Below are positions 1-6,946 of a stretch of 8,933 bases of DNA, piece after piece. The stretch is taken from the NCBI GenBank assembly GCA_943323725.2, contig CALPIW020000045.1, forward strand, positions 1 to 8,933. The letters run 5' to 3'. The stretch comes from Polynucleobacter meluiroseus (lineage in GTDB: Bacteria; Verrucomicrobiota; Verrucomicrobiia; Opitutales; UBA953). Positions within the stretch are counted from its first letter, which is position 1; the number at the start of each line of letters is the position of its first letter. The notes beneath the pieces were generated by a model. That model searched no databases and was not told where the DNA came from. It saw only the letters and a list, made by a program, of their open reading frames with translations. The position numbers and the translations under genes are program-made.

Positions 1-155
1 CATTCGTAGGCCTTGTCCTTGATGTAGTTGCCCTTGGCGCGTTGGCCGAAGAGGTGGCTGACGGCCAGGATGATGGCCGGGATCGAGAGACCCAGGACGA
101 CCTGCACGAGGACGGGCAGGTAGGTGCTGAGGGACTGGGATTCGGCGGCGGCCAT
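1..155 (-). CDS. nuoA: NADH-quinone oxidoreductase subunit A, N-terminal part (runs off left edge)
   Basis: This is a small membrane subunit of respiratory complex I (NDH-1), which passes electrons from NADH to quinone and pumps protons; NuoA lies in the membrane arm next to the junction with the peripheral arm. Only 51 complete codons are present, starting at the ATG at 155-153. One membrane helix is visible (about residues 12-33, beginning TYLPVLVQVV), followed by a polar, basic loop (GQRAKGNYIKDK) leading into AYE and a split codon beginning TG. This matches the family pattern in which the first helix is followed by a charged loop and a YEC(G) motif. The family is usually about 115-140 residues, so more than half is missing. 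The rest of a nuo operon presumably lies to the left. The start has no Shine-Dalgarno sequence and lies only 13 nt beyond the T-run of the preceding terminator. The identification rests on this short piece but the motif fit is good. Confidence 0.82.
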   Translation of the reverse strand, partial: MAAAESQSLSTYLPVLVQVVLGLSIPAIILAVSHLFGQRAKGNYIKDKAYE

Positions 156-168
156 CGGTAGCGGACAC

Positions 169-202
169 AAAAAAGCCCTCGCCGGAGGAGGCAAGGGCTT
201 TT
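169..202 (-). terminator. Rho-independent terminator of the mscS-gld operon
   Basis: A perfect 9-bp stem (171-179 AAAAGCCCT with 194-202 AGGGCTTTT) continues after one mismatch into GCC/GGC (181-183 with 190-192) and closes on a six-base loop (184-189). Read on the minus strand it ends in six T residues (174-169). It begins 13 nt after the stop codon of the DUF4340 gene, where the operon should end. On the plus strand the hairpin is followed by only four T residues, and no plus-strand gene ends here. The nuoA start codon follows only 13 nt after the T-run. Confidence 0.85.
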
Positions 203-215
203 GAGGAAAGACCCC

Positions 216-1241
216 TTATTTCACCTTAATATCAGGGGAAGTGATGATCTCCGGGGAGGGGCCGGGAATCTGGATGGTCTGCGGGGCGGGTTCCGCCGAG
301 ACGGGACCTTTGCGGAAGTCGGCCAGCGAGAGCGGGACTTGTTCGACCATCCAAGGGGCGGCGACGAAGGTCGCCAGCTTGGTCACCGCGTTGGCCTGAT
401 GCTTCGGGTCCGAATGGGTGACGGTCACGAAGGCGCGGGCCGCTTCGCCTGGCTTGGCGGACGGCGCCGAGTCGAGGGTGACTACGACCGAAGCGCCGTC
501 GAAGCGGCCGAGCGTGATGCGCGCCGTGCGGCGGGCGCCGGCGGCTTCCTTGTCGTCCTTGGGCAAGGCGTCGGCGGCGCGGACCGTGGCGAGGGCGGAT
601 ACGAGGTCTTCCGCCGCCACGCCGTCCTTGCCTTCGAAGGCCACGCCGACTTCCTTGCGGGCGAAGGCGACCTGGCCGTCCTTCCATTCCAGCGTGAGCG
701 ACTTGATCTCGGCGGGCGTGGCGGAGCACAGCGTGAGGTCCGCCCAGGCCGTGGGGTCGCCTTCGAGGTAACCCGTGAAGTCGGTGCGGATGGCGTGCTT
801 CTCGTCGTTGCGGCGGGCGCTGGCGCCGAGCCCGTCTTCGGTCTGCTTGCCGAACGCGAGCGTCGTGGCCTTGCCGTCGGCGTCCGTCAGCGTGACCACC
901 GAGTCCGTCAGCCCGAGTTTCTCGAGGCGCTTCGGATTCGCGGTGAGCAGGCCGAAGTCGCCGGCCTTCTGCAGGCCGCGCATCAGCGGGAGCAGACGGT
1001 TCTCCAGGTCGGCGGGCAGGTTGAGTTTCTCTTTCACGGACCAGCCGGCTTCGCCTTTGGTCAGCGTCACCGACTTATTGTTGGCCTTGACCGTGATGGT
1101 CTGCGCGGCGTCGAGCACCGCGGCGGCGACCAAGGGCTGACGGACGGGGGCATCGGTCGGCGCCTCGCGCGTGAGGCGGACCGTGACGAGGGCGCCGACG
1201 CCCATGAGGAGCGTGGCGATGAGCAGGGTCTTGTTACGCAT
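216..1241 (-). CDS. DUF4340 domain protein, membrane-anchored partner of the Gld-type ABC transporter
   Basis: This 341-residue protein has one N-terminal membrane segment (residues 5-22) behind a short basic start (MRNK), so nearly all of it should lie outside the cytoplasmic membrane. The body carries the usual DUF4340 pattern: a strand pair ending in GWSVKE (66-71), then LPADLENRLLPLMRGLQ (75-91), then a KRLEKLGL segment (104-111) followed by DADGKATTLAFGK (120-132), and later WADLTL plus an EIKSLTLEW strand (166-186). The C-terminal tail (about 312-341) is Pro-rich and looks disordered. Proteins of this family are commonly encoded next to GldG-type ABC auxiliary genes, as here; their biochemical role is not established. 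It is the last gene of the operon, with only 3 nt between the gldG stop and its ATG, so translational coupling is likely. The terminator follows its TAA stop. The domain call is from pattern recognition, not a profile search. Confidence 0.82.
   Translation of the reverse strand: MRNKTLLIATLLMGVGALVTVRLTREAPTDAPVRQPLVAAAVLDAAQTITVKANNKSVTLTKGEAGWSVKEKLNLPADLENRLLPLMRGLQKAGDFGLLTANPKRLEKLGLTDSVVTLTDADGKATTLAFGKQTEDGLGASARRNDEKHAIRTDFTGYLEGDPTAWADLTLCSATPAEIKSLTLEWKDGQVAFARKEVGVAFEGKDGVAAEDLVSALATVRAADALPKDDKEAAGARRTARITLGRFDGASVVVTLDSAPSAKPGEAARAFVTVTHSDPKHQANAVTKLATFVAAPWMVEQVPLSLADFRKGPVSAEPAPQTIQIPGPSPEIITSPDIKVK
226..234 (-). promoter_or_regulatory. Possible extended -10 element ahead of nuoA
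   Basis: Minus-strand TGATATTAA fits an extended -10 pattern (TG, one base, then TATTAA, four of six matches to TATAAT). It sits in a locally AT-rich patch at the last codons of the DUF4340 gene. No good -35 hexamer is found about 17 nt upstream. If it is used, transcription would begin near 220 and the nuoA leader would contain the whole terminator hairpin. This is a weak candidate, listed because there is no room for a promoter between the terminator and nuoA. Confidence 0.18.
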
Positions 1242-1244
1242 GGG

Positions 1245-3149
1245 TCAGGAAAGACGGCGGCGGCGGAGCAGGGCGTAGGCCAGGCCGAAGAGCAGGGCGA
1301 GGGCCGGTCCGGCGATGAGGTTGAGCACCTGCAGGCGACGACCGAGGGAGTTGACGTCCTCGCTGAGGCCGCGGCGGATGACGCGGCGTTCCTCGGACAG
1401 CTTGTCGGCTTCGACCTGGAACTTCTCGATCTCGCGCTGCATCTCGGGCGTGATCATCACGCCCTTGGCGGTGACGCCGCCGCCCTGGCGGGAGAGCTCG
1501 GCGATCTTCGCGTTGGCTTCTTCGAGGCGGCGCTCGATCTCGTCGAGCTTGGCCTGGTAGCGGACCTGGGCGACGCGCTCGAGGTCCTGCACGCGCTTGA
1601 ACGGACGGAGCGAAGTGCCCTTCGAGCGGAGCGTCACCAGCTCGTCGCTGCCGGCGAGGGTCTCGAGGGCGCTGATGACGAAGCCGAAGTTGTCGTTGAT
1701 CGGTTCGACCGCGGACTGGCCGCCGACCTGGCGCTGGCGGACCGTGAACGGATCCATCATGAAGTCGGAGTCAGCCACCACGAAGAGACGCCCCGGCTTC
1801 TTGCTGACGGCGAGGTGCGGACCCGGGTGAGGCTTGGCCGGCGGGGCCGGCGGCTGGCCGGGCGGCGTCGGCTCGGCCGGCTTCAGCGCCGGCGCGCCCT
1901 TCGGGAACGCGGTGGTGAACTCGCCGGAGACGGCGGCGATGAGGACGCGCGGCTTGCCGTCGGGCTGGAAGCCCAGCGACACCTTCTCGAAGGGCCCCGC
2001 GTTCGCGGTCAGCGTGGAGATGGCGCCCATGCCGGGGCCGGTCTGCGTGACCAGCGGCTCGAACTTCAGGCGCTTCTCCGCGCCGGAGATCAGGGAGATC
2101 GCGCCCGCTTCCATGAAGGCGAGTTCGCGGAGATCGCTCGTCAGCGGGGAATCCTTGGCGAAGGCGGCCGGCCCCGACGCGAAGGCCGGGGCGTACTGGA
2201 TCGCGTCGCCGCGGCCGCCGCGGATCGAGACCGAATTGGCTGAGTCGGCGGTCACCGCATCCATCTCGACGTTGACGCCCCAGCCGCGGAGCAGCGCGGG
2301 GTCGCTCGCGGCGGTCATCGCCATCGGCGCCATCATGAAGGGCATGCCGCCCTGCGAGAACTTCTGGATGCGCGACAGCGGATCGACCGCGGCGAAGACC
2401 GGTCCGCCGTTGAGCAGGAACTGGTCGACCGCGTAGGCGAGCTGTTCGTCGAGGTGGTGGGCGTGCGTGAGGGCCACGACCGCGACGTCGGCCGGGAGCT
2501 CCTTCGCCGTCGTGTTCAGGGTCACGACCTCGAAGGTCTGGCCGAGTTCGGCGAGCAGGAACTCCGCCGGGCCCGGCTGCTGGTCGCCGCCCTGGGGCGA
2601 AGCCGTCGTGATGGGCAGCGAGCTGATCAGCGCGAGCTTCGGGCGGTCGAGCCGCGAGGCGGAGGCGATCAGCTTGGACAGGTCGAACTCCAGGAAGCGT
2701 TCGCGCGACGGATCGAGCATCGGCAGGGCCTTGACCGTGTCGGCCTGCTGGGCCGTGAGGCCGAGGTAGGCGTTGCCTTGGGCGGCGCGCAGGCCGGCGA
2801 GGCCGTGGCGTTGGGCCCGCTGCTCTTCCTTCGTGTCGGGGCGCGGGTCGGTGACGACGAGGCGCACCTTGCCGCCGGAAGCGGCCACGTATTCGCGGAG
2901 CAACGTCTCGACGCGGCGCGAGTAGCTCTCGAGGTAGGGGCGCAGCTTGACGTCGGAGCGGCTCACGAAGAACTCGAGCGTCACCGGCTCATCGAGCTGG
3001 GTGACGATGCGCTGCGAGCCCGGCGAGAGCGTGAACGTGCGGTCGGCGGTGAGGTCCGCGCGGGCGCCGAAGGCGCCGAAGATCAGGTTGACGAAGAAGG
3101 CGGCCGCGAGGACGGCGGCGGTGGCGAGGAAGGCTTGGGAGCGGTTCAT
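1245..3149 (-). CDS. gldG: GldG-family ABC transporter auxiliary protein
   Basis: This is the non-ATPase auxiliary subunit of a Gld-type ABC exporter. In Flavobacterium, GldG with GldA and GldF is needed for gliding, but homologues occur widely in non-gliding bacteria and the substrate is unknown. Seen in its 634 residues: an N-terminal membrane helix (8-27); the segment RADLTADRTFTLSPGS (30-45) typical of the family (ABC_transp_aux, PF09822); an alpha/beta extracytoplasmic region with GGPVFAAVDP (248-257); a Pro-rich linker (about 418-445); a VVADSDFMMDPF motif (457-468); a long charged, probably coiled-coil stretch (about 516-606) interrupted by a GGG turn near 556-558; and a C-terminal membrane helix (608-628) ending RRRRRLS. 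The two helices thus bracket a large periplasmic domain with both ends inside. It starts 8 nt after the gldF stop. In some lineages GldF and GldG are fused; here they are separate. The gene symbol reflects family, not proven gliding. Confidence 0.88.
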   Translation of the reverse strand: MNRSQAFLATAAVLAAAFFVNLIFGAFGARADLTADRTFTLSPGSQRIVTQLDEPVTLEFFVSRSDVKLRPYLESYSRRVETLLREYVAASGGKVRLVVTDPRPDTKEEQRAQRHGLAGLRAAQGNAYLGLTAQQADTVKALPMLDPSRERFLEFDLSKLIASASRLDRPKLALISSLPITTASPQGGDQQPGPAEFLLAELGQTFEVVTLNTTAKELPADVAVVALTHAHHLDEQLAYAVDQFLLNGGPVFAAVDPLSRIQKFSQGGMPFMMAPMAMTAASDPALLRGWGVNVEMDAVTADSANSVSIRGGRGDAIQYAPAFASGPAAFAKDSPLTSDLRELAFMEAGAISLISGAEKRLKFEPLVTQTGPGMGAISTLTANAGPFEKVSLGFQPDGKPRVLIAAVSGEFTTAFPKGAPALKPAEPTPPGQPPAPPAKPHPGPHLAVSKKPGRLFVVADSDFMMDPFTVRQRQVGGQSAVEPINDNFGFVISALETLAGSDELVTLRSKGTSLRPFKRVQDLERVAQVRYQAKLDEIERRLEEANAKIAELSRQGGGVTAKGVMITPEMQREIEKFQVEADKLSEERRVIRRGLSEDVNSLGRRLQVLNLIAGPALALLFGLAYALLRRRRLS

Positions 3150-3157
3150 GGCGGCGT

Positions 3158-3913
3158 TCAGCGGCGTTCGATGATGATGGTGCTCAGGCCCAGGCCGGCG
3201 AAGGCCACGGACAGGAAGTAGGCGATCGGCCGCACGTCGAGCAGCCCGAGGGTGAACGGCTCGAGGTTACGCCAGAGGCCGAGGCGGCGGATCTCGTCGA
3301 TGCCCGCGGGGCCGAAGAGGCCCGCGAGGAGTTCGTCGAACACGCCGTAGCCGACGAGCACGAGGAGGAAGCAGGCGAGGAAGCCGGTGACGAAGGCGAT
3401 GACCTGGCTGCGGGTGAGGGCGGAGGCCACGGCCGCGACGCCGAGGCAGGCGCCGGCGCAGAGCAGCGAGCCGGCGTAACCGGAGACGATCACGCCCCAG
3501 TCGGGATCGCCGAGCCAGCCGACCGTGAAGGCGACGGGCAGCGTCATGAGCAGCGCGCAGGCGAGGAAGAGCCAGGCCGCGAGGAACTTGCCGAGCGCGG
3601 CCTGCCAGACCGTGATCGGCCAGGTGAGGAGCAGTTCGAGCGTGCCTTGGCGGCGCTCTTCGGCCCAGAGACGGGCGCCGGCGGCGGGGGCGAGGAACGC
3701 CCAGAGCCACGGGTGGTAGAGGAAGAAACGGTCCAGGCTGGCGACGCCGGATTCGTAGAGGCCGCCGACGAAGAACGCGAGGGACACCGCGAAGGCGTTG
3801 AACACCGCGAGGAAGACGTAGGCGAGGGGCGTGCGGAAATAGCCGGCGAACTCACGGCGGAGCATCGCGGCGAAAGGCTTGAGGCCGGGGGCGGCGGGAG
3901 CAGGGGAGGTCAT
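3158..3913 (-). CDS. gldF: ABC-2 type permease, GldF-like
   Basis: This is the membrane-spanning subunit of the Gld-type ABC exporter, pairing with the ATPase encoded just upstream. The 251-residue length is normal for GldF. Six hydrophobic segments are visible at about residues 30-51, 66-80, 108-132, 140-166, 170-193 and 228-247. Between the second and third lies RLWAEERRQGTLELLLTWPI (81-100), the E-rich, GT-containing coupling element characteristic of ABC-2 permeases, which faces the ATPase. The N-terminal segment (LRREFAGYFRTPLAYVF, 18-34) is the amphipathic entry helix usual in the family. The start is the ATG at 3913, 11 nt after the ATPase stop, with a C/T-rich rather than purine-rich leader. 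The C-terminus ends IIIERR just inside the membrane. The subfamily call rests on the gldA-F-G-DUF4340 gene order as well as the sequence. Confidence 0.9.
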   Translation of the reverse strand: MTSPAPAAPGLKPFAAMLRREFAGYFRTPLAYVFLAVFNAFAVSLAFFVGGLYESGVASLDRFFLYHPWLWAFLAPAAGARLWAEERRQGTLELLLTWPITVWQAALGKFLAAWLFLACALLMTLPVAFTVGWLGDPDWGVIVSGYAGSLLCAGACLGVAAVASALTRSQVIAFVTGFLACFLLVLVGYGVFDELLAGLFGPAGIDEIRRLGLWRNLEPFTLGLLDVRPIAYFLSVAFAGLGLSTIIIERR

Positions 3914-3924
3914 GGGGAAGAGGT

Positions 3925-4629
3925 TCAGGCGGTGAGCTGACGGAAGACGGCGTTGAGATCGGCGCCGCGGGCGAGGAACTTCTCGCGGGACTCGTCGCAG
4001 CGGACTTCGCCCTTCGCGATCACGATGACGCGCGTGCAGAGCTCGCCGACTTCTTCGAGGATGTGGGTGGAGACGATGACGGCCTTGGTCGCGGCCATCT
4101 CCTTGAGGATGCGGCGCACCTCATGCTTCTGGTTCGGGTCGAGGCCGTCGGTGGGCTCGTCGAGGATGAGCACCTCCGGGTCGTGCAGCACCGCCTGGGC
4201 GAAGCCCACGCGCATGCGGTAGCCCTTGGAGAGCGTGTCGATGCCTTGGGCGGCGACTTCTTCGAGGCGGCAGAGGGCGAGGGTCCGGCGGACGCTCGCG
4301 GCCGGGTCGGTCAGGCCGCGCAGGTCGGCGGCGAAACGGAGGAACTCGCGCACGGTCATCTCACCGTAGGCGGGGGCGCCTTCCGGAGAGTAGCCGAGGT
4401 GCTGCTTGGCCCGGACGGCCTCTTCGGCGACGTCGAGCCCCGCGATGAGGGCGGCGCCCGCGTCGGCGCGGAGGTGGCCGGTGAGCATCTTCATCGTGGT
4501 GGACTTCCCGGCCCCGTTGGGTCCGAGGAAGCCGACCACCTCGCCGCGGTCGACGGAGAAGGAGACGTCGTGCACGGCGCGGAGCGCGCCGTAGGACTTC
4601 GATAGGTGCTTGGCTTCGATGAGGGGCAT
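3925..4629 (-). CDS. gldA: ABC transporter ATP-binding protein, GldA-like
   Basis: This is the cytoplasmic ATPase of the Gld-type ABC-2 exporter; it hydrolyses ATP to drive the GldF/GldG membrane part. The 234-residue protein has every nucleotide-binding motif: aromatic A-loop Y13 in LSKSYG, Walker A GPNGAGKST (36-44), a degenerate signature LSKGYRMRVG (133-142), Walker B VLILDE (153-158), D-loop GLDP (162-165) and switch His189 in VSTHIL. At the Q-loop position the sequence is YSPEGAP (80-86), so Glu83 appears to stand where other ABC proteins have Gln; similar changes are known among ABC-2 type ATPases. The start chosen is the ATG at 4629 (MPLIEAKHLSK). A longer frame extends upstream to 4794 but those 55 codons overlap the mscS-like gene and are not family-like. 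It lies 11 nt after the mscS stop and 11 nt before gldF, within one operon. Confidence 0.95.
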   Translation of the reverse strand: MPLIEAKHLSKSYGALRAVHDVSFSVDRGEVVGFLGPNGAGKSTTMKMLTGHLRADAGAALIAGLDVAEEAVRAKQHLGYSPEGAPAYGEMTVREFLRFAADLRGLTDPAASVRRTLALCRLEEVAAQGIDTLSKGYRMRVGFAQAVLHDPEVLILDEPTDGLDPNQKHEVRRILKEMAATKAVIVSTHILEEVGELCTRVIVIAKGEVRCDESREKFLARGADLNAVFRQLTA

Positions 4630-4640
4630 GGGAAGGAAGG

Positions 4641-5783
4641 TCAGCGGTTCTGCGGGGTGCCCTGCGAGGCGACGCGGATGCCCGCCTGTTGGAGCTTCTC
4701 GCTGATGCGCAGCAGCAACTGCTGGTTGAATTCGAGCTGCTTGGCGGCCTGGGCCGGGAAATACCAGTACATCAGGCGGATGTTCACCGCCCATTCGCTG
4801 TAATCCAGGACGTGCACGAGGGGCGGGTGGCTGGGCTGGGAGCCTTCATGGCCGGCGATCAGGCCGCGGATGATCTCGGCGGCTTCCTTCACCTTCTCGG
4901 CCGGCGTGTTCGCTTCGAGGTGCACGAGGTCCTGCGCCCGGATGAAGTCGCGGCGGGTCAGGTTGACGATCGGGCGCGTGGCGAGGTCGCCGTTCGGGAT
5001 CGCGAGGCGCTGGCCGTCGAGCATCATGATGGTCGTCGAACGCAGGCCGAGCGACTCGACCTTGCCTTCGTGGCTGCCGATGTTGATGACGTCGCCGAGC
5101 GTGAAGGGCTGGTCGACGATGAGCATCACCGCGCCGAAGACGTTCTTGATGGTGTCCTGCGAGGCGAAGGCCAGGCCGACGACCGCGCCGGCGAGCAGGC
5201 CGAGGATCGCGTCGGACGATTTCGGGTCGACGATCGAGATCGCCTTGAAGGAGCCGACGAGGATCACCGCGATGCGGATGACCGTGGAGAACATCGGCAC
5301 GAGGATGTCGTCGAGCTTGTTCTCCGAGCCGTCGGCGATCTTCTGCGCCCAGGCGATGGGCACGGCGAGCAGGTGGAAGACCGCCGTGGTGTGGGCGATC
5401 GAGCAGAGGAAGGCCCCGGCGATGGCGGCGAAGTCGAGCCAGCCGATGTGCGCGAGCTCCGGCTTGTTGTCCTTGATGAGGAAGAGGAGGGTGTAGGCCG
5501 GCAGGATCAGCGGCAGGGCCTTGCCGATGGCCGCGACGGAGGCTTCGGCGATCGGGCTCTGGCCGAACTTGGTCGAGACCCAGCGGAGGACCTTGTCGGC
5601 GAGCCAGCCCGCCGCGTAGGCGAGGGCGACGTAGCCGACGGCATGGATGGCGATGCTACCCCAGTCTTCCGGCGCCTTGGCCACGATGTTCTTGATGTCG
5701 CCGACGATGAAATAACTGGTCGGGGCGACGGTGGGGGCGGCGGCCGCCGGTGCGGCGAGAGGGGCGATTTGGGCTAAGAACAT
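4641..5783 (-). CDS. Mechanosensitive ion channel, MscS family
   Basis: This is a 380-residue small-conductance mechanosensitive channel protein of the inner membrane; the family releases solutes when membrane tension rises. Hydrophobic segments are at about residues 45-63, 86-103, 114-145 and 161-185, followed by the pore-lining helix LGLLAGAVVGLAFASQDTIK (194-213) with the Gly/Ala packing pattern typical of MscS TM3. The beta-domain follows: DQPFTLGDVINIGSHEGKVE (224-243), TTIMMLDGQRLAIPNGDL (250-267) and IVNLTRRD (272-279), then an alpha/beta C-terminal domain. With more helices than the 286-residue E. coli MscS it belongs to the larger subtypes. The first 22 residues are Ala/Pro-rich and could be a signal peptide or a first helix. 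The start chosen is the ATG at 5783; the open frame continues to 6929 but there it is antisense to trpS. It is the first gene of the operon with the Gld ABC genes. Confidence 0.94.
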   Translation of the reverse strand: MFLAQIAPLAAPAAAAPTVAPTSYFIVGDIKNIVAKAPEDWGSIAIHAVGYVALAYAAGWLADKVLRWVSTKFGQSPIAEASVAAIGKALPLILPAYTLLFLIKDNKPELAHIGWLDFAAIAGAFLCSIAHTTAVFHLLAVPIAWAQKIADGSENKLDDILVPMFSTVIRIAVILVGSFKAISIVDPKSSDAILGLLAGAVVGLAFASQDTIKNVFGAVMLIVDQPFTLGDVINIGSHEGKVESLGLRSTTIMMLDGQRLAIPNGDLATRPIVNLTRRDFIRAQDLVHLEANTPAEKVKEAAEIIRGLIAGHEGSQPSHPPLVHVLDYSEWAVNIRLMYWYFPAQAAKQLEFNQQLLLRISEKLQQAGIRVASQGTPQNR

Positions 5784-5805
5784 GGTCGGGTCGTGAGAGG
5801 GAGGT

Positions 5806-5836
5806 GTTATGTAGGACGGCCTTCGTCTGTTTTCAA
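5806..5836 (-). promoter_or_regulatory. Candidate sigma70-type promoter of the mscS-gld operon
   Basis: On the minus strand TTGAAA (5836-5831) matches five of six bases of the -35 consensus. After a 17-nt spacer comes TACATA (5813-5808), which overlaps the alternative CATAAC (5811-5806; four of six matches to TATAAT with a 19-nt spacer). Transcription would start near 5800, leaving a leader of roughly 15-20 nt before the ATG at 5783. The -35 hexamer overlaps the left arm of the inverted repeat at 5832-5839. This is a motif match in a 117-nt divergent gap, without experimental support. Confidence 0.35.
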
Positions 5837-5864
5837 GCGTCACCGAACGTCCAATCCGCTTGAA
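5832..5864. repeat. 8-bp inverted repeat in the mscS/trpS divergent region
   Basis: TTCAAGCG (5832-5839) and CGCTTGAA (5857-5864) are perfect inverted copies separated by 17 nt. Centre-to-centre spacing is 25 nt, a little over two helical turns, which would suit a dimeric regulator, but the arms could equally form a stem in either transcript. The left arm covers most of the candidate -35 of the mscS operon. The right arm lies 37-44 nt before the trpS start. The function is unknown. Confidence 0.5.
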
Positions 5865-5884
5865 GCGGGGCGAGCCCCTTGCCA
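5865..5884 (+). other. Small GC-rich hairpin in the trpS leader
   Basis: GGGG (5867-5870) and CCCC (5875-5878) flank a CGAG loop, and the preceding GC (5865-5866) can pair with a GC at 5881-5882 if the TT at 5879-5880 bulges out. It sits about 20 nt before the trpS ATG and is not followed by a T-run, so it is not a terminator in the trpS direction. It could be a leader structure or chance in GC-rich DNA. No convincing plus-strand promoter for trpS was found in the gap. Confidence 0.25.
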
Positions 5885-5900
5885 CGCTGGGCAGACCGGA

Positions 5901-6920
5901 ATGAGCGAAACCAGCGAAAAAAAGCCCGCCAAGCCCGTGGTCCTGACCTGCGCCCAGCCGACCGGGCGCCTCCACCTGGGTAATTATCTGGGGGCGGTCC
6001 TCAACTGGGGCCGCATGCAGGACGACCACGAGTGCTATTTCGGCATCGTGGACCAGCACGCCATCACGGTCCCTTACGTCCCCGCCCAGCTCCGGGAGAA
6101 CACCTATTCCTGCCTGGCGCAGTATGTCGCCAGCGGACTCGACCCGGCCCGCAGCCGCCTCTTCGCCCAGTCCCACGTCATCGGCCACACGGAACTGGCC
6201 TGGATCCTCGGGTGCATCTGCCCGCTCGGCCAGCTGGAGCGGATGACGCAGTTCAAGGACAAGTCGCGCAAGCAGGAGTCGGTCGACGCCGGCCTCTTGT
6301 TCTACCCGGTGCTCATGGCCGCGGACATCCTGCTCTATAACGCCGCCCTCGTGCCGGTGGGCGACGACCAGAAGCAGCACCTCGAGCTCGCCCGCGACCT
6401 GGCCGAGAAATTCAACCACCGCTACTCCGACACCTTCAAGGTCCCCGAGCCCTTCATCTCCAAGGTCGGTTCGCGCATCATGTCCCTGCAGGATCCGACC
6501 GCCAAGATGTCGAAGTCGGACCCCAATCACGCGGCCACGGTGTTCATCACCGACCGCCCCGAGGACATCCGGAAGAAGATCATGTCGGCCGTGACGGATT
6601 CCTCCGCCGACGTCCGCTCCGGCGCCGACAAGCCGGGCGTCACCAACCTGCTGTCGATCATGTCGGCCTGCACCGGCCGCTCCGTCGCGACCCTCGAGTC
6701 CGAGTTCGCCGGCAAGGGTTACGGTGACTTCAAGAAGGCCGTGGCCGACGCCGTCGTCGCGATGCTCGACCCGGTCCGCCTGCGTTACGACGAGCTCATC
6801 AAGGATCGCGGCGAACTCGACCGCATCCTCAAGTCCGGCGCCGAACAGGCGCAGGCGACCGCCTTCCGGACCTTGTCCAAGGTCAACCGCAAGGTCGGCT
6901 TCGTCGAACGGCCCCGCTAG
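5901..6920 (+). CDS. trpS: Tryptophanyl-tRNA synthetase
   Basis: This class I aminoacyl-tRNA synthetase joins tryptophan to tRNA-Trp using ATP in the cytoplasm and is essential for translation. The 339 residues are the normal bacterial length. The HIGH-type motif appears as PTGRLHLGNYLG (20-31), with HLGN at 25-28; the ATP loop KMSKS is at 202-206, followed by DPN. Other family hallmarks are RMTQFKDKS (114-122), GLLFYPVLMAADILLY (131-146), VPVGDDQKQHLEL (151-163) and GVTNLLSI (246-253). All catalytic landmarks are intact. The start chosen is the ATG at 5901 (MSETSEKKPAK); an in-frame extension to 5793 would run through the intergenic promoter region and has no family character. It is divergent from the mscS-gld operon and is followed 26 nt later by the coiled-coil protein gene, with no terminator between, so co-transcription is likely. 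Confidence 0.98.
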   Translation: MSETSEKKPAKPVVLTCAQPTGRLHLGNYLGAVLNWGRMQDDHECYFGIVDQHAITVPYVPAQLRENTYSCLAQYVASGLDPARSRLFAQSHVIGHTELAWILGCICPLGQLERMTQFKDKSRKQESVDAGLLFYPVLMAADILLYNAALVPVGDDQKQHLELARDLAEKFNHRYSDTFKVPEPFISKVGSRIMSLQDPTAKMSKSDPNHAATVFITDRPEDIRKKIMSAVTDSSADVRSGADKPGVTNLLSIMSACTGRSVATLESEFAGKGYGDFKKAVADAVVAMLDPVRLRYDELIKDRGELDRILKSGAEQAQATAFRTLSKVNRKVGFVERPR

Positions 6921-6946
6921 GCCGCCCATTTACCCCGCATACCCCA

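Noticed and set aside
201..2243. A 680-codon plus-strand open frame
   Set aside because: It is antisense to the DUF4340 and gldG genes, has a repetitive Arg/Gly/Glu/Ala-rich composition without domain character, and arises because GC-rich third positions suppress stop codons on the opposite strand.
4630..4794. N-terminal extension of the ABC ATPase frame
   Set aside because: The 55 extra codons overlap the end of the mscS-like gene and carry no family motif; MPLIEAKHLSKSYG is a typical ABC start.
5867..5878. GGGG/CCCC hairpin as a terminator
   Set aside because: The stem is only four base pairs and no T-run follows on either strand; no gene ends towards it.
5793..5900. Upstream in-frame start for trpS
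   Set aside because: The extension has no TrpS similarity and would cover the candidate promoter and inverted repeat; MSETSEKKPAK followed by VVLTCAQPTG matches the usual N-terminus.
5784..6929. N-terminal extension of the mscS frame
   Set aside because: These 382 codons lie mostly antisense to trpS and are not hydrophobic or channel-like; the ATG at 5783 gives a normal MscS-family protein.
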